A stretch of 64,000 nucleotides of DNA from JAAYEA01 sp012689325. Lineage in GTDB: Bacteria > Chloroflexota > Anaerolineae > JAAYEA01. The translations under genes were made by a program, and so were the position numbers. The stretch spans positions 1 through 64,000 of the forward strand of contig DAITVZ010000006.1 in NCBI GenBank assembly GCA_036841525.1, in the 5' to 3' direction. The notes under the pieces were generated by a model. It was not told where the DNA came from, made no database searches, and saw nothing but the letters and a program-made list of their open reading frames with translations. Below are positions 50,110 to 58,635 of this stretch, piece after piece (the stretch's first letter is position 1; each line of letters starts with the position of its first letter).

Positions 50110-50901
50110 ATGCGCATCACTTGCCTTGGCACGTGCAGTGGCACCGAGCCTATGCCCGGGAGGCATCACGTCTCCATCGCGGTGGAGGAAGCGGGCGGGG
50201 TATACTGGTTCGATGCGGGGGAGTGCTGCTCGCACACGGCGCACAACTTGGGGATCGATCTCTTGGCGACGCGGGCGATCATCATTTCGCATACCCACAT
50301 CGATCATATCGGCGGGCTGCCAAACCTGATCTGGACGATCCGCAAGCTGGAGGGACGCACCACCGATTCGGCGCGGCGCATCGCCGGGCGCACCGTGCCC
50401 CTCCTCATCCCCGACCTGCGCACGTGGGAGGCCGCGGTTGGCCTGATCGCTGACCCTGTGGCGTGGGGTGTGGGGCTGGACTTTCACCTGACTGCGCGAA
50501 CGTACCAGGATGGCGTCATCCTGGATGACGGTGTGTTGCGGGTGACGGCGCAGCATAACCTGCACCTCGGTGATCCCGGGCCGGACCAACCCTGGCGGTC
50601 GTTCTCCTTCCGGATCGAGTCGGCGGGCCGAGCCATGGTGTTCTCAGGCGACGTCAAGGACATCCGCGATTTCGCCCCACTGATCTCGCCGTGCGATGTG
50701 CTGTTCATGGAAACGGGCCACCATCGCGTGGAGGATGTGTGCCGCTACCTCGCCGATCACGAGACAGAGTTCGGGCGCCTGGTCTTTATTCATCACGGGA
50801 GGGCTATTCTCGCTGACCCGGAGGGGGAGGCTGCCAAGGCGCGCGCCATCCTGGGCGACCGCGTGACCATCGCCGATGACGGCATGCCATTCGAGCTGTA
50901 G
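50110..50901 (+). CDS. metallo-beta-lactamase-fold hydrolase (RNase Z/arylsulfatase-like)
   Basis: A 263-residue MBL protein. The zinc motif is SHTHIDHIGG (about residues 60-69). Further ligands are His in TAQHNLHLGD (about 145), Asp in VFSGDVKD (about 179) and the terminal His in FIHHGRAI (about 226). ITCLGTCSGTEPMPGRHH at the start resembles the RNase Z/ElaC-like subgroup, but the flexible arm of RNase Z is absent. GGGGGAG precedes the ATG. Placed just before a sulfatase, it may be an alkyl- or arylsulfatase-like or lactonase enzyme. This is context inference. Confidence 0.85.
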   Translation: MRITCLGTCSGTEPMPGRHHVSIAVEEAGGVYWFDAGECCSHTAHNLGIDLLATRAIIISHTHIDHIGGLPNLIWTIRKLEGRTTDSARRIAGRTVPLLIPDLRTWEAAVGLIADPVAWGVGLDFHLTARTYQDGVILDDGVLRVTAQHNLHLGDPGPDQPWRSFSFRIESAGRAMVFSGDVKDIRDFAPLISPCDVLFMETGHHRVEDVCRYLADHETEFGRLVFIHHGRAILADPEGEAAKARAILGDRVTIADDGMPFEL

Positions 50902-50952
50902 CGCCTGGCTGAGGCTTCGGACAGTCAGAGCATGGAGGGAGGACCGACGAAC

Positions 50953-52293
50953 ATGACAAGGCCCAACATCATCCTCATCACACCGCATGACCTGGGCGAT
51001 TATCTGGGCTGCTACGGCACTCCGGTGCCCACGCCTCATATTGACTCGCTTGCTCGGGATGGCGTCCTGTTTCGGAACCACTTTTCCTGTGGGACGGTCT
51101 GCTCGCCTAGCCGGGGGGGCATCATCACCGGCTGCTATCCGCACACGAATGGGCTGATGGGGCTAGTGCACCGCGGGTGGGAGCTGGACGTGGCCAAGTG
51201 CCCGCCCATCATGCAGCTCCTGTCGGACGCAGGTTACCAGACCCATCTTTTCGGCTTCCAGCACGAGCACTATGACCCTCGCCGGCTGGGGTACGGCGAG
51301 ATCCATGGCGGGGCGGGGAACCACGTGGAGGAGGTGGTGCCTCTGCTGGCCGACTGGCTGCGCACGCCGCAAAGCCGGGAGAAGCCGTTCTTTGTGGGCC
51401 TCGGCTTCTCCGAGGTGCATCGCATGGGGCTGAACCCCTCCGGCTTTAGGCGGGATATATACGAACCCGCAGACCCCGCGGAGGTGGAAGTGCGCCCATT
51501 CTTGCCGGACATCCCGCAGATACGAGAGGACCTCTCCGGCTTTTACGGGGCGATCAAGCTCATGGACAAGATGGTGGGCGAGTTCTTGCGCGCACTGGAC
51601 GAGACGGGGCTGGCGAACAACACCATCGTGCTGTTCACAAGCGACCACGGCGCGTCGTTCATGCACTCCAAGGCGACGCTGTACGATGGGGGGACGAAGG
51701 TGCCCTGGATCATGCGGTGGCCGGCCGGGTTGCCCGCCGGAACGCTGGTCGAGGGCCTCACTGGTCATGTTGACATAACACCGACCCTGCTGGACCTGGC
51801 GGGCTGTCCCGTGCCGCCCTGGATGCAGGGGCAAAGCATGGCGGCGGTGGCGCGTGGGGTGGGGGGATCGACTCGGGAGCTCGTGTTTGCCGAGAAGAAC
51901 TATACCAACTTTTATGATCCCAGCCGGATGGTGCGCTCCGACAAGATCAAGTACATCCGCAAAGGGTTGCAGACTTGTATCTTTGACTTTGTTATCCCAG
52001 AGATCGAGCAGTGTACGTCGGATTTCCGCCGAACGCGGGAGGTGTGGGAACACTATTCGGCGCGCCGCTGCACTGAGGAGCTCTATGACCTGGAGAGGGA
52101 CCCGGGCGAGCTGACGAACCTCATCGATGACCCCGCCTACGCCCAGGCGCTGGAACAGATGCGGCGCGCCCTTGATGAGCACCTGGAGAGCACGGACGAC
52201 CCCTTTAGGCGCCTGCGAAATGAGCTGCCGATGCACCCGACGGCTTATGAGGGATTTGGTAGCATGCGGCGGAAGGGTGGCGCACACTGGTAA
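50953..52293 (+). CDS. type I sulfatase (formylglycine-dependent)
   Basis: A 446-residue sulfatase. The opening PNIILITPHDLGDYLGCYG provides the first metal ligands, CSPSR in TVCSPSRGGIITGCYPH (about residue 52) is the formylglycine site, and TSDHGASFMHSK (about 229) the second metal site. ATG 50953 is chosen because GGAGG lies ten bases upstream. An earlier ATG at 50932 would add seven residues. No signal peptide. It is the third sulfatase in the window and belongs to the N-sulfoglucosamine sulfohydrolase-like branch by general look, which is not certain. Confidence 0.92.
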   Translation: MTRPNIILITPHDLGDYLGCYGTPVPTPHIDSLARDGVLFRNHFSCGTVCSPSRGGIITGCYPHTNGLMGLVHRGWELDVAKCPPIMQLLSDAGYQTHLFGFQHEHYDPRRLGYGEIHGGAGNHVEEVVPLLADWLRTPQSREKPFFVGLGFSEVHRMGLNPSGFRRDIYEPADPAEVEVRPFLPDIPQIREDLSGFYGAIKLMDKMVGEFLRALDETGLANNTIVLFTSDHGASFMHSKATLYDGGTKVPWIMRWPAGLPAGTLVEGLTGHVDITPTLLDLAGCPVPPWMQGQSMAAVARGVGGSTRELVFAEKNYTNFYDPSRMVRSDKIKYIRKGLQTCIFDFVIPEIEQCTSDFRRTREVWEHYSARRCTEELYDLERDPGELTNLIDDPAYAQALEQMRRALDEHLESTDDPFRRLRNELPMHPTAYEGFGSMRRKGGAHW

Positions 52294-52345
52294 CGACCTA
52301 CACAAGCATCGCGACAAGCGGACATAACGAAACGGAGGAGCGGCT

Positions 52346-53215
52346 GTGAAGACGAGGACCGGCGGATTCCCGATCGGGTTCAGGCGAGGCGGGGGCGATT
52401 GGCAGAAGGATCTGGCCCAACTGATGGAATGGGCCAAGGCCCATGACCTTGGCGTGATCGACTTGGGCCGCGATGGCGACCGAAGCGTGAGGCAGGCGGT
52501 CACAGCTGGGCTACGGGTGGGCTCAGTGGACCTGCTGGAGTGGCAAGGCATGATCTCGCCGGACAAGGGGAAGCGCGCAGACGCGATCGCGCGGAACGCG
52601 GCCTACATCCAAGCCAGCACGGAGACCGGCCCCGCCAACTTTTTCCTGGTCATGCTGCCGGCAGAACCATCGCTGCCACGGGTCGAGAATTTCGGCTATA
52701 TGGTGGAGAGCTTTGGCGAGTTGGCGCCCGTGTTGGAGCGGCACGGCGGGCGCCTGGCGATCGAGGGGTGGCCTGGCCCTGGGGCCCTCTGCTGCACCCC
52801 CGAGGCCTTTCGCGCGTTCTTTCGCGAGATCCCCTCGGGCGCCATGGGCATCAACTATGACCCGTCGCACCTGATCCGCATGGGCATCGACCCGATCCGG
52901 TTCCTGCGCGAATTCGTCGGCCGCGTGTATCACGTGCACGGCAAGGACACCGAGCTGCTTACCGAGGAGCTCTACGAGTACGGGCATGAGCAGCCCGCTA
53001 CCTTCGCCAAGCCGATCCGGTACGGGGGGTATGCCTGGCGCTACACCATCCCCGGGCAGGGGTGCATGAGATGGGGCGAGGCGTTCCGGGTGCTTCGCGA
53101 GGCGGGGTACAGCGGCTGTGTCAGCATCGAGCTGGAGGATGCGAATTTCCACAGCGATGCGACGGCTCAACAGATGGGCATCCTGCAGGGCGCTGGCTTT
53201 CTCGCCGGATGCTAG
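52346..53215 (+). CDS. sugar phosphate isomerase/epimerase (TIM barrel)
   Basis: A 289-residue xylose-isomerase-like barrel protein. The metal ligands are visible: Glu in LAIEGWPG (about residue 136), Asp in NYDPSHL (about 171), His in VYHVHGKD (about 195) and Glu in VSIELEDANF (about 260). The segment HGKDTELLTEELYEYGHE is an insertion seen in several uncharacterised members. Start GTG with GGAGGAG upstream, 52 nt after the sulfatase. Probably acts on a sugar released by it. Confidence 0.87.
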   Translation: MKTRTGGFPIGFRRGGGDWQKDLAQLMEWAKAHDLGVIDLGRDGDRSVRQAVTAGLRVGSVDLLEWQGMISPDKGKRADAIARNAAYIQASTETGPANFFLVMLPAEPSLPRVENFGYMVESFGELAPVLERHGGRLAIEGWPGPGALCCTPEAFRAFFREIPSGAMGINYDPSHLIRMGIDPIRFLREFVGRVYHVHGKDTELLTEELYEYGHEQPATFAKPIRYGGYAWRYTIPGQGCMRWGEAFRVLREAGYSGCVSIELEDANFHSDATAQQMGILQGAGFLAGC

Positions 53216-53237
53216 CAATCCAAGAATGGGAGACATG

Positions 53238-54128
53238 ATGATTCCTACGCTCTTTACGGTAAGCTATGCTGGGTTCTGGGGCCAGGCGAGGCTGAGCTTG
53301 GCCGACTCGCTGCGGAAGGCCAAGGAGCTTGGCTACTCGGCGGTCGAGATCGCGGGCAAGCGGCCACACCTGTCGGTGGTCGACTGCGATATCGACGAGG
53401 TCAAGTCCTATCGCCGATTGACGGACGAGCTCGGCCTCAAGGTGGCCAGCCTCGCGGCGTACACGAATTTCACGGCAGGAATGGAGAGCCGGGAGGTCCC
53501 GCTGCTCGAGATCCAGTTGGGGTACATCGATCGCCTGGCGCAGTTCGCCAACGTGCTGGGGTCCGATCTGATTCGCATATTCACCGGATATCAGGTGGAT
53601 GCACTCTCTTTCGATCAGCAATGGAACTTGTGTGTGGAAGCGGTGCAAGGGGCCTGCGATGTGGCGGCGCGGCATGGGGTGCGCATCGGCGTCCAGAATC
53701 ACCACGACATCGGGGTTGGCGTCGAGGCCTATGAGGATTTCCTGGCGCAGGTGAGCCGGCCCAACTGCTATGCCATGTTCGATGCGTGGAGCATCGCGCA
53801 GCATGGCACGGACCTCTATAGCGCAGCCAAGAGGCTGGCGCCGAAGATGGCGCAGACGACGGTGGCCGACTATGTCCGGCAGCCTAGGTACAAGTACCTG
53901 TCTGGGCTGGTGGGTTATGAGCGACTGCCGGACGTGGTGCGCGCCGTGCCCCTGGGCGAGGGTTTCATCGACTACCCTGCCTTCTTCGGGGGGTTGCGGG
54001 ACGGGGGCTTTGACGGTTACGTCTCGTTCGAGATGTGCTCGCCCGTCAAGGGCGGGGGAAGCCTGGCCAACCTGGACCGCACCGCTTCTGCCGCTCTGAA
54101 GACGCTGCAGGAGTGGATGGCGGGCTGA
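53238..54128 (+). CDS. sugar isomerase/epimerase-like TIM barrel with altered metal site
   Basis: A 296-residue homologue of the preceding protein. Expected ligands are partly replaced: the Glu position of the usual E-N/H motif reads GVQNHHDIG (about residue 151), and the His-x-His-x-Lys-Asp strand reads TTVADYVRQP. Asp in AMFDAWS (about 178) and Glu in VSFEMCSP (about 265) remain. It may be non-metal, bind another cofactor, or be a partner subunit. The ATG at 53238 has GGGAG five bases upstream. It ends the second catabolic set. Confidence 0.8.
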   Translation: MIPTLFTVSYAGFWGQARLSLADSLRKAKELGYSAVEIAGKRPHLSVVDCDIDEVKSYRRLTDELGLKVASLAAYTNFTAGMESREVPLLEIQLGYIDRLAQFANVLGSDLIRIFTGYQVDALSFDQQWNLCVEAVQGACDVAARHGVRIGVQNHHDIGVGVEAYEDFLAQVSRPNCYAMFDAWSIAQHGTDLYSAAKRLAPKMAQTTVADYVRQPRYKYLSGLVGYERLPDVVRAVPLGEGFIDYPAFFGGLRDGGFDGYVSFEMCSPVKGGGSLANLDRTASAALKTLQEWMAG

Positions 54129-54183
54129 CCGCACGCGGGCACGGAGCAGAGCCAGGCCCGGTAAGCTCTGAGGTGGGCAAGCC

Positions 54184-56481
54184 TTGAGGGTGGATGCGCC
54201 TCTGGAATCTGGGCTGCGGGTCGTGGGGCCGCCTTGCCAAAGCAGCTATGTGGGCGATCACGGGCGTTGGGGCAAGCGCATGGCAATGGCGCTTGCCCTG
54301 TTGTTGGCTGGGGGGCTGCTGGCGCTGGCGCAGGTGGTGGCCACGTTGAGCCAGTGGTACGGCTGGTCGCTCCCTTGGCTGGCCAATCTGGACTGGCTGG
54401 CGCAAGCTTGCCCGTATCTGGGCAACCTGGGCTTCGGCCGGTACCTGCCCGTTGCGCTAGCAGCCGCCTTGGTGGGGGGGCTGGTTGGGGCGGCTAGTTC
54501 GTTTCGCCTGCGGCAATCCGTGCTTGCCGATCCACCCTCGCGCGCGACGGTGGCGCAACGCTCGCGGATTCCCATGGCGGCGGCGCTTCTGCTGGTTGCC
54601 GCAGTGGGCCTGGAGGCTGTGGCCGTCTGGCGGGCGCTCGAAGGCGGACTGCCACCCGCCGCGCTTTGGTGTCTGCCGCCCATTCTTGTGGCGTCTGCGC
54701 TCAAGCTATGGGAACGCTCCGGCCAACGCCCGCCTCTCTTGGTATTGGGCGACTGGCTGTATCTGCTGGCTTATCATTGCGCGATTGCCGGTTGCGCGTG
54801 CGCTGGTGGCAGGGCCTGGATCCCCGCTGTCATCCTCTGGCTGATGGCGGGTGCGGCGCTGTATGCCTCGGTGGCTGACCCATCGCCGCGTCCAGGCGGG
54901 ATGTGGGGAGGAGCATCGCGGGTCATTGTGTTGGCGCTGGGGCTGGGCTACTTTGCTCTTGCCGCATGGGACCTCAACTCGTGGCGCTTTGCGGTCATTG
55001 GCGACGAGTACTCGTTCTTTCTGTACGCTTGGCAGTTGCTCAAGGGCGTGTTACATAAGCCGCTCCTGACGGGGCTGGGGAACTATGGGATGCATCCAGC
55101 CTTGTCGTCTTACTTGCAGGCAGCCTCCATGCGGTTGTGGGGGATAGACAACTATGGGTGGCGCATCAGCAACGTGTTGGTGGTAGCATCGGCGCTCCCT
55201 TTCTGGTACATGCTTGTCAGGTCAATCGCAACCGAACGCGTGGCCTTGTTGGCGACGGGCTTTCTGGCCTGCTCGCATTACCTGATCGGGTTTGGCAAGA
55301 TTGGCTACAACAACTTGCAGGCACTGTGGCCGGTGTGTGTGTCGGTGGCCTTCCTCTTCCTGGCGATGCGCAAGGATAGCCTGCTGGGTTACTGGCTCGC
55401 GGGCACGGTGGCAGGGCTCGGCTTTTACGTGTTTGCTCTGGCGCGCCTGGCGGCTCCAGCCCTTGGCCTGCTGATGCTGCTTTATCGGTCGCCTTTTCGG
55501 CGGCGCAACTGGCTCCCTTGGGCCGCGCTGCTGCTGGGCATCGGCGTCACGGCATGGCCCGTCATCGCTGAGCCTGGTGGCTCCGAAGTGCTGTGGCAGC
55601 AGACTGTGTTCGGAGGCACTGGCATCGGGGCCATCGACGAGATCGCGCGCAGGGTCGGAAGCAACTCGCTGAGGGCGCTGTTCTCGTTTCTGATCAGCCG
55701 AAAGAACACGCACTTTGTCTACGGTGCGCATCTGGACCCGTTGACCGGATCTCTGGCCGTCGCGGGGCTATTTGGCCTGTTCATGGGCTGGCGCAAGGTC
55801 AAGGCGCCCTGGGTGGTTCTGCTTGGGTATGGGGCGTGCATTCTGGCGCTCGGCGGGCTGGCGCAGTACGATTACCCGCCGAACACCCGGCTGTTCGCGC
55901 TGGTGCCGTTGTACGCCCTGATGGCTGCGGTTGGCTGCGATGGCTTGGCGCGAACGCTCGCACGGGTCGTAGGCTGGCCGAAGCTAGCTGTCTTGCTGAG
56001 CGCCTTGTGCGTGGGGGCGGCCTTCGGAGTCAACGCCTACATCGTCTATGACAGGCTCCCCGCCGGGCGAGCGATCACCCAAGAGAGCGTGCTCGTGCGG
56101 ATGCTGCAAGAGATGGAGAGCGGGCAGGCCCCGCTACGGCCTGTGTATGTGGTCCGCGCAGAGGGGGATCAGTACGACCTGGTACGCTACCTGATGTCAG
56201 CCTTTGGGCTGGAGCGCGTGAGCGTTCGAGTGCTGGCCCCGCAGGAAGCCGTCGAGGCGCTTCGCCAGGGCGGCTTTGCCAACACGCCGGCTGTGGTGCT
56301 CATCCCCTCCCAGTTCGCTGAGGGGGCCTCCGCAGTGGTTGCAGCGGCGCGCGAGGCGTTCCCAGGGAGCGAGGTGGTCCGGGTTGTGGATCGTTCCGGC
56401 GCCTATCACTTCGAGCAGATTATCGCGCCTGTGGCCATACCTGAAACGGTTGGCATCCGGCTGGAGCCATGGGCTCCATAG
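54184..56481 (+). CDS. GT-C membrane glycosyltransferase (GT39/ArnT-like)
   Basis: A 765-residue multi-spanning protein with about 13 helices in residues 35-630 and a C-terminal soluble domain of about 130 residues. The GT-C catalytic loop is visible as VIGDEYSFFLYAWQLLKG (about 272-289), containing the Asp-Glu pair, with the substrate-loop NYGMHPALSSYLQAASMRLWG (about 300-320). Such enzymes move a sugar from a polyprenyl-phosphate donor to lipid or protein on the outside. Start TTG 54184 is supported by GAGGTGG upstream. ATG 54280 is a fallback. Confidence 0.82.
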   Translation: MRVDAPLESGLRVVGPPCQSSYVGDHGRWGKRMAMALALLLAGGLLALAQVVATLSQWYGWSLPWLANLDWLAQACPYLGNLGFGRYLPVALAAALVGGLVGAASSFRLRQSVLADPPSRATVAQRSRIPMAAALLLVAAVGLEAVAVWRALEGGLPPAALWCLPPILVASALKLWERSGQRPPLLVLGDWLYLLAYHCAIAGCACAGGRAWIPAVILWLMAGAALYASVADPSPRPGGMWGGASRVIVLALGLGYFALAAWDLNSWRFAVIGDEYSFFLYAWQLLKGVLHKPLLTGLGNYGMHPALSSYLQAASMRLWGIDNYGWRISNVLVVASALPFWYMLVRSIATERVALLATGFLACSHYLIGFGKIGYNNLQALWPVCVSVAFLFLAMRKDSLLGYWLAGTVAGLGFYVFALARLAAPALGLLMLLYRSPFRRRNWLPWAALLLGIGVTAWPVIAEPGGSEVLWQQTVFGGTGIGAIDEIARRVGSNSLRALFSFLISRKNTHFVYGAHLDPLTGSLAVAGLFGLFMGWRKVKAPWVVLLGYGACILALGGLAQYDYPPNTRLFALVPLYALMAAVGCDGLARTLARVVGWPKLAVLLSALCVGAAFGVNAYIVYDRLPAGRAITQESVLVRMLQEMESGQAPLRPVYVVRAEGDQYDLVRYLMSAFGLERVSVRVLAPQEAVEALRQGGFANTPAVVLIPSQFAEGASAVVAAAREAFPGSEVVRVVDRSGAYHFEQIIAPVAIPETVGIRLEPWAP

Positions 56482-56506
56482 AGACTAGACTGAGGGTCGG
56501 ATTCGC

Positions 56507-57859
56507 ATGTCGTCACAAGAGTGCCCGCTGAGCGGGCGCGAACTGGAGATACTGGCCCTGGTGGCCACCGGCGTCACCAACGCCCAGATCGCGAGCGTCC
56601 TCGACATCAGCCCCAACACGGTGAAGGTTCACCTGAGAAACATCTTTGCCAAGCTGGAGGTCGAGTCGCGGACGGAGGCGACCACGCTGGCCATCCGGCA
56701 GGGGTGGATACGCGTCGACGCGGCACCGGACACGGCGCCAGAGAGCGGCCAGGTGGCTGGGCGAGCCCAATACGAGGAGCCCCAGAGGCGTTGGGAGCCT
56801 CTGTCGCTCTGGCGGCGCGCAGCGTTCGTCGCGCTGGCGTTGGTGGCCCTGGCTGTTGGGCTCTGGCCGCGCTCGGGATTGTCTCCCGCTCGGCAGGGAG
56901 ATGCCTTCGCTGACCACGCCACGACCATGAGCGGCAATGCTCCCCGCCCCGGGGTCTCGCGCTGGACCGAGGGGGCGCAGATGCCTACACCGCGAGCGCG
57001 CCTGGCTTTCGTGGCCCTGAACGGGCTTCTCTATGCCATTGGCGGGGATTCGGCGCAGGGGATCAGCGATCTGGTGGAAGTCTATGACCCCGCGGCTGAC
57101 TTGTGGAGCAGGGGCGCCAGCAAACCGACCGCCGTCGCCAACATTGGGGCGGTGGCCTGGCAAGGCAAGCTGTATATCCCCGGGGGATATACGACGACTG
57201 GGGCGGCCACGGCGGCGCTAGAGATCTATGACCCGCAGGCAGACACCTGGAGCCGCGGCCCGGACCTTCCAGAGCCGCTTTTCGGTTACGCGCTGGCCGT
57301 GGCTGGCGATACCTTGCTTGTGTTCGGAGGATCGGATGGCTCCAGCTACCGCGACACCACTTACAGCTATGACCTTGTTAGCGAGCGGTGGTCCGTCGGG
57401 GCGCGCGCGGGCACTCTCAGGGCCTTCGCGGCGGCTGCAACGGGTGACGGAGGCGAGGTCTATCTGCTGGGCGGATGGGACGGCGAGAACGAGCTCAACC
57501 TGTGCCAGCGCTATGATCCGCAGGCTGCCGCGGCTGGAGAGCAACCCTGGTCCGTATGCGCGCCCATGCTGTCCAGAAGGGCGGGGCTGGCGGCGACGCT
57601 TGCCGCCGGCCAGGTGTATGCGATAGGCGGCGGCTGGGAGAACCCCCTGTACTACAATGAGAAATACGATCCTCGCAACGATATGTGGGCGAGCGTGGAG
57701 ACCCCCATCGTCGGGCAGTGGCGGACCCTGGGCGCTGCCGCACTGGGGCAGGGGGAGGAGACCGTGGTCTATGCAGTGGGCGGCTGGAACGAGGGCTACC
57801 TTGCTGTGACCGAGCGCTTCCGGCCGCTCTTTTACGTGAACTTGCCAAACATTCCTTAG
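56507..57859 (+). CDS. membrane-anchored one-component regulator: LuxR-type HTH, TM helix, kelch propeller
   Basis: A 450-residue protein in three parts. Residues 5-66 are a GerE/LuxR DNA-binding domain (LSGRELEILALVATG, ISPNTVKVHLRNIFAKL). One transmembrane helix lies at about 103-121 (RAAFVALALVALAVGLW). The extracytoplasmic part has six kelch-type strand motifs (LLYAIGGD, LYIPGGY, LLVFGGSDG, VYLLGGWDG, VYAIGGGW, VYAVGGWNE), predicting a six-bladed propeller. No receiver or kinase domain is present, so signal capture outside would control DNA binding directly. The promoter it controls may be nearby. GAGGG precedes the ATG. Confidence 0.88.
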   Translation: MSSQECPLSGRELEILALVATGVTNAQIASVLDISPNTVKVHLRNIFAKLEVESRTEATTLAIRQGWIRVDAAPDTAPESGQVAGRAQYEEPQRRWEPLSLWRRAAFVALALVALAVGLWPRSGLSPARQGDAFADHATTMSGNAPRPGVSRWTEGAQMPTPRARLAFVALNGLLYAIGGDSAQGISDLVEVYDPAADLWSRGASKPTAVANIGAVAWQGKLYIPGGYTTTGAATAALEIYDPQADTWSRGPDLPEPLFGYALAVAGDTLLVFGGSDGSSYRDTTYSYDLVSERWSVGARAGTLRAFAAAATGDGGEVYLLGGWDGENELNLCQRYDPQAAAAGEQPWSVCAPMLSRRAGLAATLAAGQVYAIGGGWENPLYYNEKYDPRNDMWASVETPIVGQWRTLGAAALGQGEETVVYAVGGWNEGYLAVTERFRPLFYVNLPNIP

Positions 57860-57876
57860 CGGTGAGGATGGAACGG

Positions 57877-58416
57877 ATGAAGACAGCGGATGGTGCGGCG
57901 GTGGTGGGCATTGCAGGTTGGTCAGGAGCTGGCAAGACCACGTTTCTGGAAAAGCTCGTGCACGAGTTGAAGGGGCGCGGGTACCGCGTGGGGACGGTCA
58001 AGCATACCACCCACGAAGGCGCACTGGACGTGCCGGGAAGCGACAGCTACCGGCACTTTGAGGCCGGGAGCGACATGGTGACCCTGGTAGGAAGCCGGCA
58101 GCTTGCTATCTTTGAGCGGCTCGAGGAGGGCCTGGGCTTGGAGCAAGTGGTGGCGCGGGTCAGCGGGGTCGACATCCTGTTGGTGGAAGGGTATAAGCGA
58201 GCGCGCTTTCCCAAAGTCGAAGTCTCGCGGTGGGGAGTCCCTGAGTGGAGCCGCCTGGTGTCGCACCCAGAAGATCTACTGGCCGTCGTGACCGATCGGC
58301 CCTGGTCGGTTGGCGTGCCATGCTACGAGCTCGACGACGCCGCGGGGGTAGCGGATCTGCTAGTGCAGAGAGGCCTGCTGGCCCCTAAAACCCTTCTTAG
58401 GCCGAACTTCGCATAG
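57877..58416 (+). CDS. mobB: MobB-like molybdopterin-guanine dinucleotide biosynthesis GTPase
   Basis: A 179-residue P-loop protein. Walker A is AGWSGAGKTTFL (about residues 14-25), followed by RVGTVKHTTHEGALDVPGSDSYRHFEAGSD (about 38-67), the MobB signature. LLVEGYKRARFPKVEV (about 106-121) is the Walker B region. It helps MobA attach GMP to molybdopterin. The start could be ATG 57868 or 57877. GGTGAGG at 57861-57867 favours the second, which leaves nine bases. No other moa or mob gene is in the window. Confidence 0.92.
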   Translation: MKTADGAAVVGIAGWSGAGKTTFLEKLVHELKGRGYRVGTVKHTTHEGALDVPGSDSYRHFEAGSDMVTLVGSRQLAIFERLEEGLGLEQVVARVSGVDILLVEGYKRARFPKVEVSRWGVPEWSRLVSHPEDLLAVVTDRPWSVGVPCYELDDAAGVADLLVQRGLLAPKTLLRPNFA

Positions 58417-58447
58417 TCATAAAAGCATGATACCCGAATTAGGGCTT

Positions 58448-58476
58448 TTGATTTCTATTAGTGACTAGGGTACTAT
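58448..58476 (+). promoter_or_regulatory. promoter in the intergenic region after mobB
   Basis: TTGATT (58448-58453), 17 bp, TACTAT (58471-58476). No coding frame with a ribosome site follows it on the plus strand. It points at the hairpin segment described in the next entry. Confidence 0.5.
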
Positions 58477-58482
58477 GCGAAA

Positions 58483-58600
58483 CGCCCAGCGTGCGACGCC
58501 GGGCCAAGGCGACCCGGGTGGGTGAAACAGATGGTGCGACAGACGGCGAACGCCGCGGGTGCACGGGGGCTCTTCCGCGGCGTTCCTGGTTCTGCTTGTG
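58483..58600 (+). ncRNA. candidate small RNA or structured element
   Basis: The segment between the promoter at 58448 and the convergent phosphorylase gene is GC-rich and folds strongly. GAACGCCGCGG (58548-58558) pairs perfectly with CCGCGGCGTTC (58575-58585). An upstream CGGC-GAAC-GCCG fold competes for the left arm. A smaller hairpin (CCGGG/CCCGG) precedes it. The identical 10-mer GTGACTAGGG flanks the segment at 58461-58470 and 58598-58607. I do not recognise any known RNA family (SRP, 6S, tmRNA, common riboswitches) on either strand. Transcription is unproven. Confidence 0.35.
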
Positions 58601-58635
58601 ACTAGGGAGTGGGGAAGCGGCGCGACGAGGAGTCG

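Noticed and set aside
58483..58600. Known RNA (SRP RNA, 6S, tmRNA, FMN, cobalamin or molybdenum cofactor riboswitch)
   Set aside because: None of the conserved cores of these families could be found on either strand, so only an unassigned candidate is listed.
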